A DNA stretch of 64,000 nt, from NCBI GenBank assembly GCA_036250195.1, contig JAVHZZ010000008.1, forward strand, positions 13,029,434 to 13,093,433. Reading direction: 5' to 3'. Every line of letters begins with the position of its first letter. The first letter of the stretch is position 1. A program made the translations under genes and the position numbers. Positions 23,321 through 34,640 of this stretch are shown here, piece by piece. The notes below the pieces were generated by a model. The model was not told the DNA's origin. It made no database searches and saw nothing but the letters and a program-made list of their open reading frames with translations. The DNA comes from Mixophyes australis (taxonomy: Eukaryota; Chordata; Amphibia; Anura; Limnodynastidae).

Positions 23321-25044
23321 ATTTTTTTTGCTTTTTTATTGTTGTGTTGCATTACTCCATGTAATAACTACTCTATTTGATGTCTCCAACCATTGTTGTC
23401 AATCTTTATTGTTATTTTCAGAAATTAATGCTGTTATGCACTGACATACATATAGGCATATAATAACTGGTATTGCACTGTTGTCTAGACATGTATAGTA
23501 TGATCAGACACCGAGAATTACATCCAGCATATAGAGTACAAGATCTGGTACTGTGCAGCTGTCCACATACAAAGAATAAGACAAAATACTGAAAATTGCA
23601 ACCAGCATATGGAATACATTAAGTTGCACTTTGCAATTGCCCATATGCATAAAAAATAACGCAAATTGAGATTTGCATACAAAAAGAAAGGCATACATTC
23701 AGGTCATCATTAAAATACATGGACATTGTCAAGGAGAAGAACGTCTTGATCTTTTTCTTAATATTAATGCACCATACAGAACATATTCGGGATGCCTAGT
23801 ATAATGTCACAATATTATAATTATAATTGTCTACTTTCTAAATATCAGGATGAACAATACATTTCAGAAAAAAGACACCTATCTGTAATAACAGATCAGC
23901 AGACATTTTACACAAGAGTTACAAGCTATAGCAAACAAATCACTGATGCTGGCACTCCAGTGAACATTAGATACCTAGGAGAAGAAACTCCACCGTGTCC
24001 TCTGAAGCCAGGTCTACAGCAGTACTATGTTTCACATTGATGCCCACAGGAAAAACTGAATTTTTTTCTCATAGGGATCAATAATAGCAATTTTCTTCCA
24101 CAGACCGGAAAAAAGAAATAGGACACAAGACGGGTGGATTAAAACCATGAACTGCTGGACTCAATGCAAATGCCCTTACTGTCCATTCATCAAAACAGCC
24201 CTGTTGGAATCAAATACTTTGCAACTTTTCTCTTAAACATTTTCAGCATGAACAGCTTAGATAGCTATCAGGGCCTGGGGCAATGGGATATCTATGTAAA
24301 GCAGTGTAGTGATTGTGTGAGTCAACAATTTAGTGTTGCGGCTGATTTCAGTAAGCAAGGATGCAATGAGTGAGATTAGATTAATTAAACAGATAAATCC
24401 TCTGCCTGGATAACAAAAAAAAAAAAATATTGAACACTTTGAGCGTCATTAAATTGAAAGTATAAATGGTCACCAGATGTTTTAATGCCAAAGACGCTCT
24501 TATGTAATTGGCAGATTTACAGCTTTAGAAAGTTATTAATGAATAGGCCACACTTAATGTGAAGTCATTTTAAGCCACTTACGTAGCATTTATAGCAAGA
24601 TTTATTGTTCACTCGTGTATTCTATTTTTAAACCAACAGTCCATATTTAATTATAAATACATAAAAAAAATGCATGTAGCGGGAAGATATGCTGTATGTT
24701 AGTTTTGGAAGAAAAATAAAGGAATATTTGATATTTAAAGTGTATCTGTCACCTACACGCAGTAAAGGCACTCTACAAATAGAGCTCTGAAAAAACTTAT
24801 GTTGGGGCGCCCTATGCGATAAATACAGGGTTGGTGATTTCGTTTCAGGTACCCCACCTGTGGGATGCACTGGACACACCCTGCTGTCAGCTGTATTATA
24901 CAGAACTCATTTCACAACATTCCACAAATCCTATTTGTTACTATTTCATAACTCCGCCCCTTCCTCCACTGCAGATGGAGATAGCCTGGGTAACTGCGTA
25001 AAAAATGCAGTAAGTTATACCTAGATTTCCTTCAGTGCCTACCA
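23321..25044. other. Unassigned DNA
   Basis: No gene supported. There are several short frames and none has a recognisable domain. Confidence 0.4.
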
Positions 25045-25760
25045 TTGCTGTATTCATAGTGATGTCACCGGTTTGTAGTGAATGGATAGGCTGTATTCTT
25101 AGTGATGTCACTGGTTCCTATTGAATGGATAGGCTGCATTCTCAGTGATGTCACTGGTTACTATTGAATGGAAAGGCTGTATTCAATTTCTCAGTGAAGT
25201 CACTGGTTCCTAGTGAATGGATAGGCTGTGTTCTTAGTGAAGTCACTGGTTCCTATTGAATGGATAGGCTGTATTCTCAGTGATGTCACTGGTTCCTAGT
25301 GAATGGATTGGCTGTTTTCTCAGTGATGTCACTGGTTCCTTGTGAATGGATAGGCTGCATTCTCAGTGATGTCACTGGTTCCTTGTGAATGGATAGGCTG
25401 CATTCTTAGTGATGTCACTGGCTCCTAGTGAATGCATAGGCTGTGTTCTTAGAGATGTCACTGGTTCCGAGTGAATGGATAGGCTGTATTCTCAGTGATG
25501 TCATTGGTTCCTAGTGAATGGAGAGGCTGCATTCTCAGTGATGTCACTGATTCCTAGTGAATGGATTGGCTGTTTTCTCAGTGATGTCACTGGTTCCTTG
25601 TGAATGGATAGGCTGCATTCTCAGTGATGTCTCTGGTTACTATTGGATTTATAAGTTGCTTTCTTAGAGATATCACTTCATCCTTTTGGATTGATAGTTC
25701 TTATTCTCAATAATGTCATTGGTTCCTAATGAAAAAAAAAGGCATATTGAATTGATAGGC
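25045..25760 (+). repeat. 43-bp minisatellite (~15 units)
   Basis: The unit is of the form agtgatgtcactggttccta followed by gtgaatggataggctg and tattctc. Successive starts such as 25101 and 25144 are 43 bp apart. The unit near 25150-25195 has a short insertion (aatttctc). Units after 25640 are diverged and end in a poly-A interruption. There are no spacers and no coding potential. Confidence 0.95.
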
Positions 25761-27865
25761 TAAAATAGTTTGAATATAAGGTCAGGTCAAAGTTTAATTA
25801 AATTCCCCTGGGCTCCATGCAAGATGTGAGCAGGTGTAAGTGCAAACCACACATATCCTTCTCTTACTCCATTCAAGATTATTTATACAACATATTTTAA
25901 GTCAGCCAAGTTTAAAACGTCCTCTTGGTAGTAACACTACAGAACTGCGTGGATCTACATTAATAGGTTCCTAACCTTTGAGAAATATACCGTACCTCAA
26001 GTTTAACTTTCACCACTTACAGTAATAATATAAAGGGGTAATATACTTGCCTATCACTAATGCAAGAAGATCTTTTGAACAAAATGTCTCCTACAGAAGA
26101 GGTCTTTTGTCCTGTCCCCAAAGCTGGTTACTTCTACAGTGTCAGCAGGCTGCACATCACATCTATGGCTATTTAGTTATGGAACCACAAATTTAGATGT
26201 CTACATGAACTTTCCTAAATGAGAGTATTACCTACTAGTTAGCCTAGACAGGGATACCTTGGTCCTGCACCTTCACAAATCTATGCACAACTGGAACACA
26301 CTGTTGATCCTCTGAACCACTGGAGGAAGGACACATCAGATCAAAATTACACTGTACGAAAGAAGCCTCATCTGGAAAACCATTGCTGTCTATACAGAAG
26401 GTCTGAACTAAAGGCAAAGACTCCACATTCCAAAACCGAGATGATGGTGATCCTGAAACCCTATAACATTTGGTCAGTGAATAGGATACTCCTTAATATT
26501 ACATGTGAGCAATCTGTATACCATTGGAGGTGAAAAATTATTTTGAGGAGATAGGATGCAAATTCCTGAAGAAAGCACCAAAAATCCCTTCCTTTTAATT
26601 TGATTTATTGAAGTGAATGTAACCCTTTGGTACGTCCATTTACACCATCATAACTTCTGGCGAAACATATACGGAAGCATCTATACTTTCACCATATCGA
26701 ACATCTCTTTCCAAGTACCAAATGTAACAGTCTGTATTTTTACATCAAACCCTCTGTATGGATCTTTCAGGCTTTGGGTTATTTTGCACACTGCTAATAT
26801 CAGAATGCTTTGTATTATTAATTAGTATTTGTACAGTACAAGCAAGCTAGATTTTCCATAATATCTAATGAAACAATTAGTACAATAAGTTGTGGTACAC
26901 ACTCAATTAAAACGTAGTCTTTCATTAACTGGAAACAACATCATGTTATGAAAAAAAATAATTGGGGTTTTGTGCTATGAGATTCAGACAATTGTGACCT
27001 GAATTCTAGGTCGCAGACTGTTTTTGCTGCATTATTGCTGCTTATTATATTTTTTAAAATACTACAAACTGAAAAGTGTGTATAGTATCTCATTAAATGT
27101 GCAAGTTTGCAAACCTGGTTATTAAATACTGTAGATGTTTTGTATGGTTCTGTTGGTACTTCTTAAGAGGACGTAAGCAGTAGCCGTTATAGCCATGATA
27201 TATATATAAAACTGCATACGCTGCAGAACAAGCATTATTGTGGGAAAACAAAATATTATATGTATATATTGTAACCAGGTTAGGGGAACAGGTGCCATCT
27301 CCTGGGGTAGATGGTAGTGTACAGCAGCAAAGAAGTCACACAAGTCCAAGGTTTTGGTACAACAGTCCTCAGCTAGTTTTATTAAGCAGAAAAAAGTCAA
27401 AAAAACCACTTCAAAATAAACACCTTGCCTGTCCTGCTCTAAATAAACATATGTTGTTCCTGACTGTCAAACTAAACAAAAGTATTAGAAGTTCCAGCAC
27501 ATATAATTTACTCACAGCAGATGTCAGGCTATCTCCTATAGAGACTCTGCAGTCCCTTTCCCCAGTCATAGAGCAGAGACTGATCCCACTGACATCCTTT
27601 TTTAGACACACCCTACAGATATAACCATTAATCAGTCTGCTGTCAGAACAGAAGAACAGAAAACCCGGTGTGGGCTTTGTAAATGGAGCCCACCCTTTTC
27701 TCTCCATTCATACCCTAGGGACCCTTACCAGTTTTTCCTAAAGCTGAACACCCCTCTGGGAAGTTTTTCTCAAACACCAACAATCTCCCTAGGGTTTAAA
27801 GAAAGGACAGAAAGCCTGGGACATGTATATCTGTTATTTGCCACTTTCCCAGTGCACATCTCATA
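25761..27865. other. Unassigned DNA
   Basis: No supportable gene. 27280-27850 is a moderately GC-rich stretch that could be an old retroelement piece on the minus strand, with an AATAAA-type signal in ctgcttaataaaac. No paired repeat or boundary could be set. Confidence 0.35.
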
Positions 27866-27888
27866 TATATATGTATATATATATATAT
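27866..27888 (+). repeat. (TA)n microsatellite, left flank of LINE end
   Basis: A short TA run directly next to the 3' microsatellite tail of the LINE fragment that follows. Confidence 0.9.
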
Positions 27889-28345
27889 CATCATCATTTC
27901 TTCATATAGCACCAACATATTCCGTGGCGCTTTACAATTGGGGACTGATGCAGTAAAGTAATAAACATACTGGGTAAAATGGATAAAGAGGTGAGAAGGC
28001 GCTGCTCACAAGCTTACAATCTATAGGACAATGGGAGTTTGATACATGAGGTTAAGTCTACATTTTGCATTTCGGTGCAGCCAGACTGCAAAGGTAAAAA
28101 GTGATTTGTAAGCTAAATGATCCCGTCACACAGCAATGTTGGTCAGGGGTTAGTTGTCTTGTGTAAATTGTGTAACGGGTGGTAATAGGGTAATCTAGTG
28201 AGGTTAAGAGGGTGGTTGAGGAATATTATAACCTTATCTGAAGAGGTGGGTTTTCAGAGAACACTTGAAAGTTTATAGACCAGAGGAGAGTCTAATTGTA
28301 CGAGGAATTCTATAGAGTGGGTACAGCCCAAAAAAAATCCTGGAA
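27889..28345 (-). mobile_element. L2/CR1-type LINE 3' end
   Basis: Read on the minus strand, the fragment enters at a decayed ORF2 C-terminus whose frame resembles the LSSGLQTFKRSLKTHLF region intact at about 30080-30130. It continues through a 3' UTR shared with 29905-30459 and 42262-42503 (gattgtaagcttgtgagcag, cccaattgtaaagcgcca) and ends in a GAT repeat. Stops interrupt the coding part. Confidence 0.8.
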
Positions 28346-28367
28346 CCGGAAATGGGAGGATGTAATG

Positions 28368-28411
<44 letters not shown>
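28368..28411 (+). repeat. (TA)n microsatellite, right flank of LINE end
   Basis: A TA run of about 40 bp. With the TA run at 27866 it brackets the LINE end, suggesting insertion into a TA repeat. Confidence 0.95.
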
Positions 28412-28416
<5 letters not shown>

Positions 28417-29841
28417 CACGAGATCTATAGTTGCCAAACAGAGCTTCCTTGAGAACTCTGTACTCCCTTAATTCATCCAGAAGTTGACATCCTTCAAAAC
28501 TTTTATCTTAATAGCTAAATGTAACAGGAATAATGAGCTCCATCTATTAATGCATTTGCACCTAGGCATTATGGGTCCTCTCTTGTGGTCATACTTGAGG
28601 CGCACCATTTCAGACCACCATGCTGGACATCAGTGTCACTCCAGCTTGTGGACCACTGATGTAGACCAAAGAGAATTCCCAGACTGCAGTATCTAATTCC
28701 TAAATAAAGTCACACATTTCTTAACATTGGCAGGAGACGATCATTTATTTGTCAATCATATATTTTACCCTGTTGGGCAGCAGAGAAGGACCTTATTGGG
28801 GATGTGACTTGAACTGGGGAAAAACTACTAAGAACCTCACCCAAAGAGTTTCAACACCGGCCTAACGGTGGAGGAACAAACAACAAGCGGTAGGTCTGAG
28901 CAAACCACTTGCGGTATAATTGTCGTTCTAATGCACTTTTAAGAAAAGCAAATGAGACCCTAAACATTTCACTCATCAAAAATGCCCTCTAAAAAAAACT
29001 TTTTCCGCAAAACACTCCAAAACCCTTCCTTTATATGTCCTAGACTTGAAGCTGAAATGTATAAAGTTTATATTTGCAGTTTGAAAGCTTGTTATAGAGA
29101 TATTTTTTATTTCTTTGAATATCTGATTTATTTTACTACTGTAAAATTGTTTTATTTTTGTCTGTTCTTCTAGGCAGGGAGCAGCTTGATATGTTTCAAA
29201 ACAACTATGTACTTAGATCCAACTGTATTTAATTACCATTTCTGCACAGGATTGCAGGTATCAAAGAGTAGATCTCCGTCTTGCCGAGTTCTATTTATAC
29301 GAGCTGCAGTCCTAATGACTCACTGCTTGTTACTTGTTTCTGCTCGTACTGTAGATTCAGTGTGAATAATTACAGTATAACTATTAATGATGTGTACATG
29401 ATGAACTGTGCTTTAAGCCTCACAGATGTATTCAGATGTACGAAAAAAGGTAAAAAATAACGGACCAACGCCTTCCTACCTTAATAAGGTATAGAGATGT
29501 CAGCAGCTACAGAAATGTACTGACAATCTGACTTTCTTTTATGTTCAAAGTGATGCCTGTACACTGTGGATGGGCACAGTAACTGAAATATGTCATATTC
29601 AATCAAACAGGTATGCATTTTATAAATTATTCCTTCCCCATGTCCAAAGTATATATATATATATATTTCCTTTTATTAAAAAAGAATATTTCATAACTTA
29701 TAGTTTAGATAGCTGGTTGAAAATTCTAATAGTAAAGGACATCTGCAAATCTGCATCCAATGACTGTAGATATAGAGGGATCATGAACAACATGCAACAT
29801 CTGCACAAATATACACATCTTCTGCAGCTGACATTCTGCGC
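28412..29841. other. Unassigned DNA
   Basis: No gene supported. A short TA run lies near 29647-29667. Confidence 0.4.
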
Positions 29842-30159
29842 TTGTATAGATGCTGGCAGTTGTCATATAATTGCCTAATATATTCAGTTGGTCTGAGGTG
29901 GTACTGTGGCTACATTTCCTCACCTGTCTCAAACTATCTCAGTACTCGACAACTCCGTTCTGCACAAGATCTATGTCTCTCCTCCACTCTCATCACATCC
30001 TCCCATTCTCGGTTACAGAACTTTTTTCAGGCTGCACCCACTTTGTGGAATTCCCTCCCACGCACAGTAAGACTTTCCTCTGGTCTTCAAACCTTCAAGC
30101 GTTCACTGAAAACCCACCTCTTCAGACAAGGTTATGATATTCCTCAACCACCATCTTAA
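29842..30159 (+). pseudogene. L2/CR1-type ORF2 C-terminal fragment
   Basis: An open frame of about 105 codons, the family-like part starting near residue 26. Recognisable features are an LRSAQDL stretch (about residues 39-45), SRLQNFFQAAPTLWNSLP (about 56-73) and LQTFKRSLKTHLF (about 82-94). This pattern is typical of the end of CR1/L2-superfamily ORF2, downstream of the reverse transcriptase. The reverse transcriptase and endonuclease are absent, as in most 5'-truncated copies, so it cannot encode a working enzyme. The true stop is at 30157-30159, and the 3' UTR follows directly. Confidence 0.75.
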
Positions 30160-30459
30160 TTTCCCTAGATTACCGTATTACCACCATCTACACTGCTAAC
30201 GTAAGACAACAACCCTCTGACCAACACTGCAACACACACAGCCCCCTCAATACTTTTACCTTTGCATTCTAGCTGGTCCATTGTGAAATATGATGTGTTT
30301 CTAACTCCCATTGTCCTATAGATTGTAAGCTTGCGAGCAGGGTTCTCTTACCTCTCTGGATGTATGTATTACCCAGTATTGTCTTATTAACGTTTGTTCC
30401 CAATTGTAAAGCGCTACAGAATTTGCTGGCGCTATATAAATAAATGTTGATGATGATGA
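29905..30459 (+). mobile_element. L2/CR1-type LINE, 5'-truncated
   Basis: Contains the ORF2 C-terminus, then a ~300-bp 3' UTR with gattgtaagcttgcgagcag, cccaattgtaaagcgctac and gcgctatataaataaatg, ending in a GAT repeat. It is the best-preserved copy of this family in the window. Fragments of the same family are at 27889 (minus) and 42262 (plus). Confidence 0.85.
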
Positions 30460-30982
30460 CAAGTCAAATCTAATCTTAGTCATACATGTTGTGATAACGG
30501 AGGTGAAATTGGGTACTTGACCTGATTTTGCACGATGCCTGATTATGATACTATTAGAATCTATAAAATAAGATGTTGGTCAATCCCGTCAAAAAATAGC
30601 TGCTATCAGCATGCGCATGTAGCTATCTTCAGACCGCGCTAAAAGGCCACAGTGTAAGCAGGTTTTGATCTAGCCGGACAGTCCAGGTCTGTATCTAATC
30701 CATTATGACCATCCATGTGTGCAGCAGTATTTGACAGTGATCCTGTTGATAAGTCTTTGGGCTGACTGGCAGGATTGTCATGAATGTGGACATGTTCTTT
30801 TGCATATCGTTCTATAGCAGTGACCAGTCCCCGTCTGGTCCCAGCATTGTTGTGTGTGGTGCCCATCCTTGCATGGGCAGAGAGGCACATCATAATGGCA
30901 CTTGCAAGACACCTCTAGTTCTTCACTGACCACCTTGGACAGCCTTGGCTTAAAGTTCATAATTTGGTAATGTCATCCTAAG
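30460..30982. other. Unassigned DNA
   Basis: No feature seen. Minus-strand frames at 30639-30960 have no recognised domain. Confidence 0.4.
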
Positions 30983-31729
30983 TAGAGATGTTCACTGACC
31001 CCGTGTTTTGGTTTTATTTTTGGATCTGGATTTTTTTCTAAAATCCCTATTTGTTTTTGCTAAAATCACATAATTTGGCTCTTTTTTTATCCCTACATTA
31101 TTATTAACCTCAATAACATTAATTTCCAATCATTTCCAGTAATTTTTGTTAAGTGACAAGAACACTGCTACCCATCCTGTTTCTGTGTGAGCAATGGCAC
31201 TGGAGACTGGAGATTGACAAGAACACTGCTACCCCTGTTTCTGTGTGAGCAATGGCACTGAGCAATGTCACTGGAGACTGGAGATTGACAAGAACACTGC
31301 TACCCCTGTTTCTGTGTGAGCAATGGCACTGAGCAATGTCACCGGAGACTGGAGATTGACAAGAACACTGCTACCCCTGTTTCTGTGTGACCAATGGCAC
31401 TGAGCAATGTCACTGGAGACTGGAGATTGACAAGAACACTGCTACCCCTGTTTCTGTGTGAGCAATGGCACTGAGCAATGTCACTGGAGAATGGAGATTG
31501 ACAAGAACACTGCTACCCCTGTTTCTGTGTGAGCAATGGCGCTGGATCTCCTGGGGAGGGAGGTACTTATGGAATCCAAAACCTGCGAGATCCAACAAAG
31601 AAACAATGACGTTTTGCCTCGATTCAGATCCCAGGACGCTTGAAAATAATGAGCCGGCTCGCGAGTCTGCTTGGATCCCCTAAGTTCGGGTGGGCTCAGT
31701 TTTCAGAAAACCGAGCCTGAGCATTTCTA
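30983..31729 (-). mobile_element. hAT-like element, copy C (complete, 747 bp)
   Basis: The left terminus is tagagatgttcactgacccc. The right terminus is gagcctgagcatttcta. The 8-bp flanks are atcctaag (30975-30982) and atccgaag (31730-31737), a target duplication with one mismatch. The interior carries the CCAAAAC-type subterminal region (as its complement), a ~71-bp tandem array and a GC-richer right part. It is non-coding. Orientation is given relative to copy D. The 8-bp duplication and TAGAGATG-type ends fit the hAT superfamily. Confidence 0.85.
31155..31545 (+). repeat. 71-bp tandem array inside hAT-like copy C
   Basis: The landmark gacaagaacactgctaccc starts at 31155, 31216, 31287, 31358, 31429 and 31500, giving one 61-bp and four exact 71-bp steps. 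Units are nearly identical, which suggests recent homogenisation. Confidence 0.9.
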
Positions 31730-31737
31730 ATCCGAAG

Positions 31738-32886
31738 CAATTTTCCAATTTTACCATGACTGTCTGGCCACAGGACGGCTACATTACCCTATTTGTACAA
31801 AATATAATAATGTAATAAGTATCATATACACAAGAGAGAATATTGACTTGAAAGCTATTAAGACATCCCAAAGTCTCTTTTTCCAGATAAAATCGCATTT
31901 AATACAAATAACTCCACGTCTGTTTTCACCCCTTTAAAAATCAAATGGGACTTGTTCATGCAGTAGTCCAAAACTGAAATGCCAATTAAGTAATTCCAAT
32001 AGATGTTTGAGACTTCATGTAGTATAACTGCCATGCTAATGAATAGAGTACTGTCAGCTGTACACATTGTTAGTGCCCATGCAAAGTACAGAAATACATA
32101 TCTTATGCAAAAAATGTGTGTACAGCCAACTCCAAATGATCCCCTATGTGTTCAAATAGATTAATGATAATATCTGGGAAGCAGTAAATCCTGATACTTA
32201 AAGTGTTATTGGTATTTTGAGTGTAAGTTCTGAAATCATGGTGTCTTCTAACATGTTCTAGCAGCAATGTGAAACAAGTTTTGTATGTTTGATAGTTACA
32301 CACATATATTGACGAGAATGCAGCCAATCAGTTCACTAGGAACCAGAGACGTCACTGACCAATGAGACACTATGTCACTGGTTCCAACTGGCATTTTGTC
32401 TTTTTGCCATCAACAGCTTCCATTTACAAATCTCTCTCGTCTCATGCTATTTTCTCTGAGGTAAGGATCATTTACAAACCAGACTATAGGGATGTGAATA
32501 AATAGTAAAGTGTTCCTTTTATATTTTTACACTAATTAAACATACCAATCACCTACACAACGGAGGCAGACATTTTTTTGAACCAACATTCAGTCCACAG
32601 ATAATACAAAGCATTACACAACAATCTTTTCCATTTTGAAGATCTTTGCAATAGTTTTGCTGTATGGGAGCCAGGAAATGAGTTGATTGTAGTCAATAAA
32701 ATTATGTCCTATATAACTGCCCCATTGTCTCTGACCCTTTTGTATCCCCTGTACAATAGATAATATTAGGCAATCGTCAAAAATGATCTTCCATCATCAG
32801 TTTAAATGGTACTTAATATGAGTTAATAACCTATTCTTAGAATTTGACTTTTTTAACCTATGGTAACCTCAAAGCCTATTTGATCC
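31738..32886. other. Unassigned DNA
   Basis: No gene supported. Around 32320-32385 there is a short inverted pair built on cactaggaacc / gtcactggttcc, which echoes the 43-bp minisatellite unit at 25045. Confidence 0.4.
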
Positions 32887-33025
32887 TTAGTTCTTTGTAA
32901 GGATATCCATTTGTCTATCCCAAGCATGTTTAAACTGCTCTACTGTATTAGCCTCTACCACCTTTGATTGAAGGTTATTCCACTTATCCACTATCCTTTC
33001 TGTGAAGTAGTTTTCCTCTGAACCT

Positions 33026-34400
33026 ACTTCCCCCCAGTGTCAGTACATGTCCTCGTGTTCTAATACTTCTCTTCCCCCCAGTGTGAGTGCATGTCCTCGT
33101 GTTCTAATACTTCTCTTCCCCCCAGTGTCAGTACATGTCCTCGTGTTCTAATACTTCTCTTCCCCCCAGTGTCAGTGCATGTCCTCGTGTTCTAATACGT
33201 CTCTTCCCCCCAGTGTCAGTACATGTCCTCGTGTTCTAATACTTCTCTCCCCCCAGTGTCAGTACATGTCCTCGTGTTCTAATACTTCTCTTCCCCCCAG
33301 TGTCAGTACATGTCCTCGTGTTCTAATACTTCTCTTCCCCCCAATGTCAGTACATGTCCTCGTGTTCTAATACTTCTCTTCCCCCCAGTGTCAGTACATG
33401 TCCTCATGTTCTAATACTTCTCTTCCCCCCCCAGTGTCAGTACATGTCCTCGTGTTCTAATACTTCTCTTCCCTCCAGTGTCAGTACATGTCCTCGTGTT
33501 CTAATACTTCTCTTCCCCCCAGTGTCAGTACATGTCCTCGTGTTCTAATACTTCTCTTCCCCCCAGTGTCAGTACATGTCCTCGTGTTCTAATACTTCTC
33601 TTCCCCCCAGTGTCAGTACATGTCCTCGTGTTCTAATACTTCTCTTCCCCCCAATGTCAGTACATGTCCTCGTGTTCTAATACTTCTCTTCCCCCCAGTG
33701 TCAGTACATGTCCTCATGTTCTAATACTTCTCTTCCCCCCCCAGTGTCAGTACATGTCCTCGTGTTCTAATACTTCTCTTCCCTCCAGTGTCAGTACATG
33801 TCCTCGTGTTCTAATACTTCTCTTCCCCCCAGTGTCAGTACATGTCCTCGTGTTCTAATACTTCTCTTCCCCCCAGTGTCAGTACATGTCCTCGTGTTCT
33901 AATACTTCTCTTCCCCCCAGTGTCAGTACATGTCCTCGTGTTCTAATACTTCTCTTCCCCCCAATGTCAGTACATGTCCTCGTGTTCTAATACTTCTCTT
34001 CCCCCCAGTGTCAGTACATGTCCTCATGTTCTAATACTTCTCTTCCCCCCCCAGTGTCAGTACATGTCCTCGTGTTCTAATACTTCTCTTCCCCCCAGTG
34101 TCAGTACATGTCCTCGTGTTCTAATACTTCTCTTCCCCCCAGTGTCAGTACATGTCTTCGTGTTCTAATACTTCTCTTCCCCCCAGTGTCAGTACATGTC
34201 CTTGTGTTCTAATACTTCTCTTCCCCCCAGTGTCAGTACATGTCCTCGTGTTCTAATACTTCTCTTCCCCCCAGTGTCAGTACATGTCCTCGTGTTCTAA
34301 TACTTCTCTTCCCCCCCAGTGTCAGTACATGTCCTCGTGTTCTAATACTTCTCTTCCCCCCAGTGTCAGTACATGTCCTCGTGTTCTAATACTTCTCTTC
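33026..34400 (+). repeat. 44-bp minisatellite (~31 units) with ~310-bp higher-order repeat
   Basis: The unit begins gtgtcagtacatgtcctcgt, continues gttctaatacttctctt and ends in a C-run of variable length. Starts such as 33125 and 33169 are 44 bp apart. Blocks beginning at 33354, 33664 and 33974 repeat at exactly 310 bp, about seven units plus two extra C. They share the same variant order (an atg/ccaatg variant, a catgttct variant, an 8-C variant). The third block lacks one ccctcc variant. Short frames at those three positions are array artefacts. Confidence 0.95.
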
Positions 34401-34635
34401 TTTTGAAGAATATTTCCCTCCTGTACCTTGTTATAACCCTTGAAATATTTGAAAGTTTCACTTTTCTGCTCCAAACTATACATATTAAGATTTTTAGTCT
34501 TTCCAGGTAAGTTTTGTGCTGTAGTCCATGCACCATTTTAGTTGCCCATCTTTGTACAGTCTGTAATGTATTTATATGCTTCTGGAGATTTGGCCTCCAG
34601 ATCTGAACACAGTGTTCTAGATGAGGCCTTACCAA
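34366..34635 (-). pseudogene. CR1-type ORF2 C-terminal fragment, upstream part
   Basis: An 89-residue frame. It starts with [14 protein letters not shown] (residues 2-15), then [12 protein letters not shown] (about 24-35) and a basic [12 protein letters not shown] stretch (about 70-81). This is the classic segment after the reverse transcriptase in CR1-type ORF2. It stops inside the first array unit (EHEDMY then stop). The continuing C-terminus, recognisable from FTERIVDKWNNLQ and VEQFKHAWDRQ, lies beyond the array at about 33010-32887. It is not functional. Confidence 0.75.
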
Positions 34636-34640
34636 TTACC

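Larger units (their letters stand above)
32887..34640 (-). mobile_element. CR1-type LINE ORF2 end split by a minisatellite
   Basis: The upstream coding part on the minus strand is at 34640-34400. The last ~38 codons are at about 33010-32887, ending at a stop at 32887-32889. They are separated by a 44-bp array that grew inside the coding sequence. The known CR1 layout has these two coding parts nearly adjacent, so the array is an expansion and not a second gene. The reverse transcriptase core is missing. An earlier segment near 32700-32886 may be 3' UTR. Confidence 0.75.

Noticed and set aside
33026..34400. 44-bp repeats as CRISPR or as a repeat-protein gene
   Set aside because: There are no spacers, frames close after about 64 codons, and the array lies within a LINE ORF remnant.
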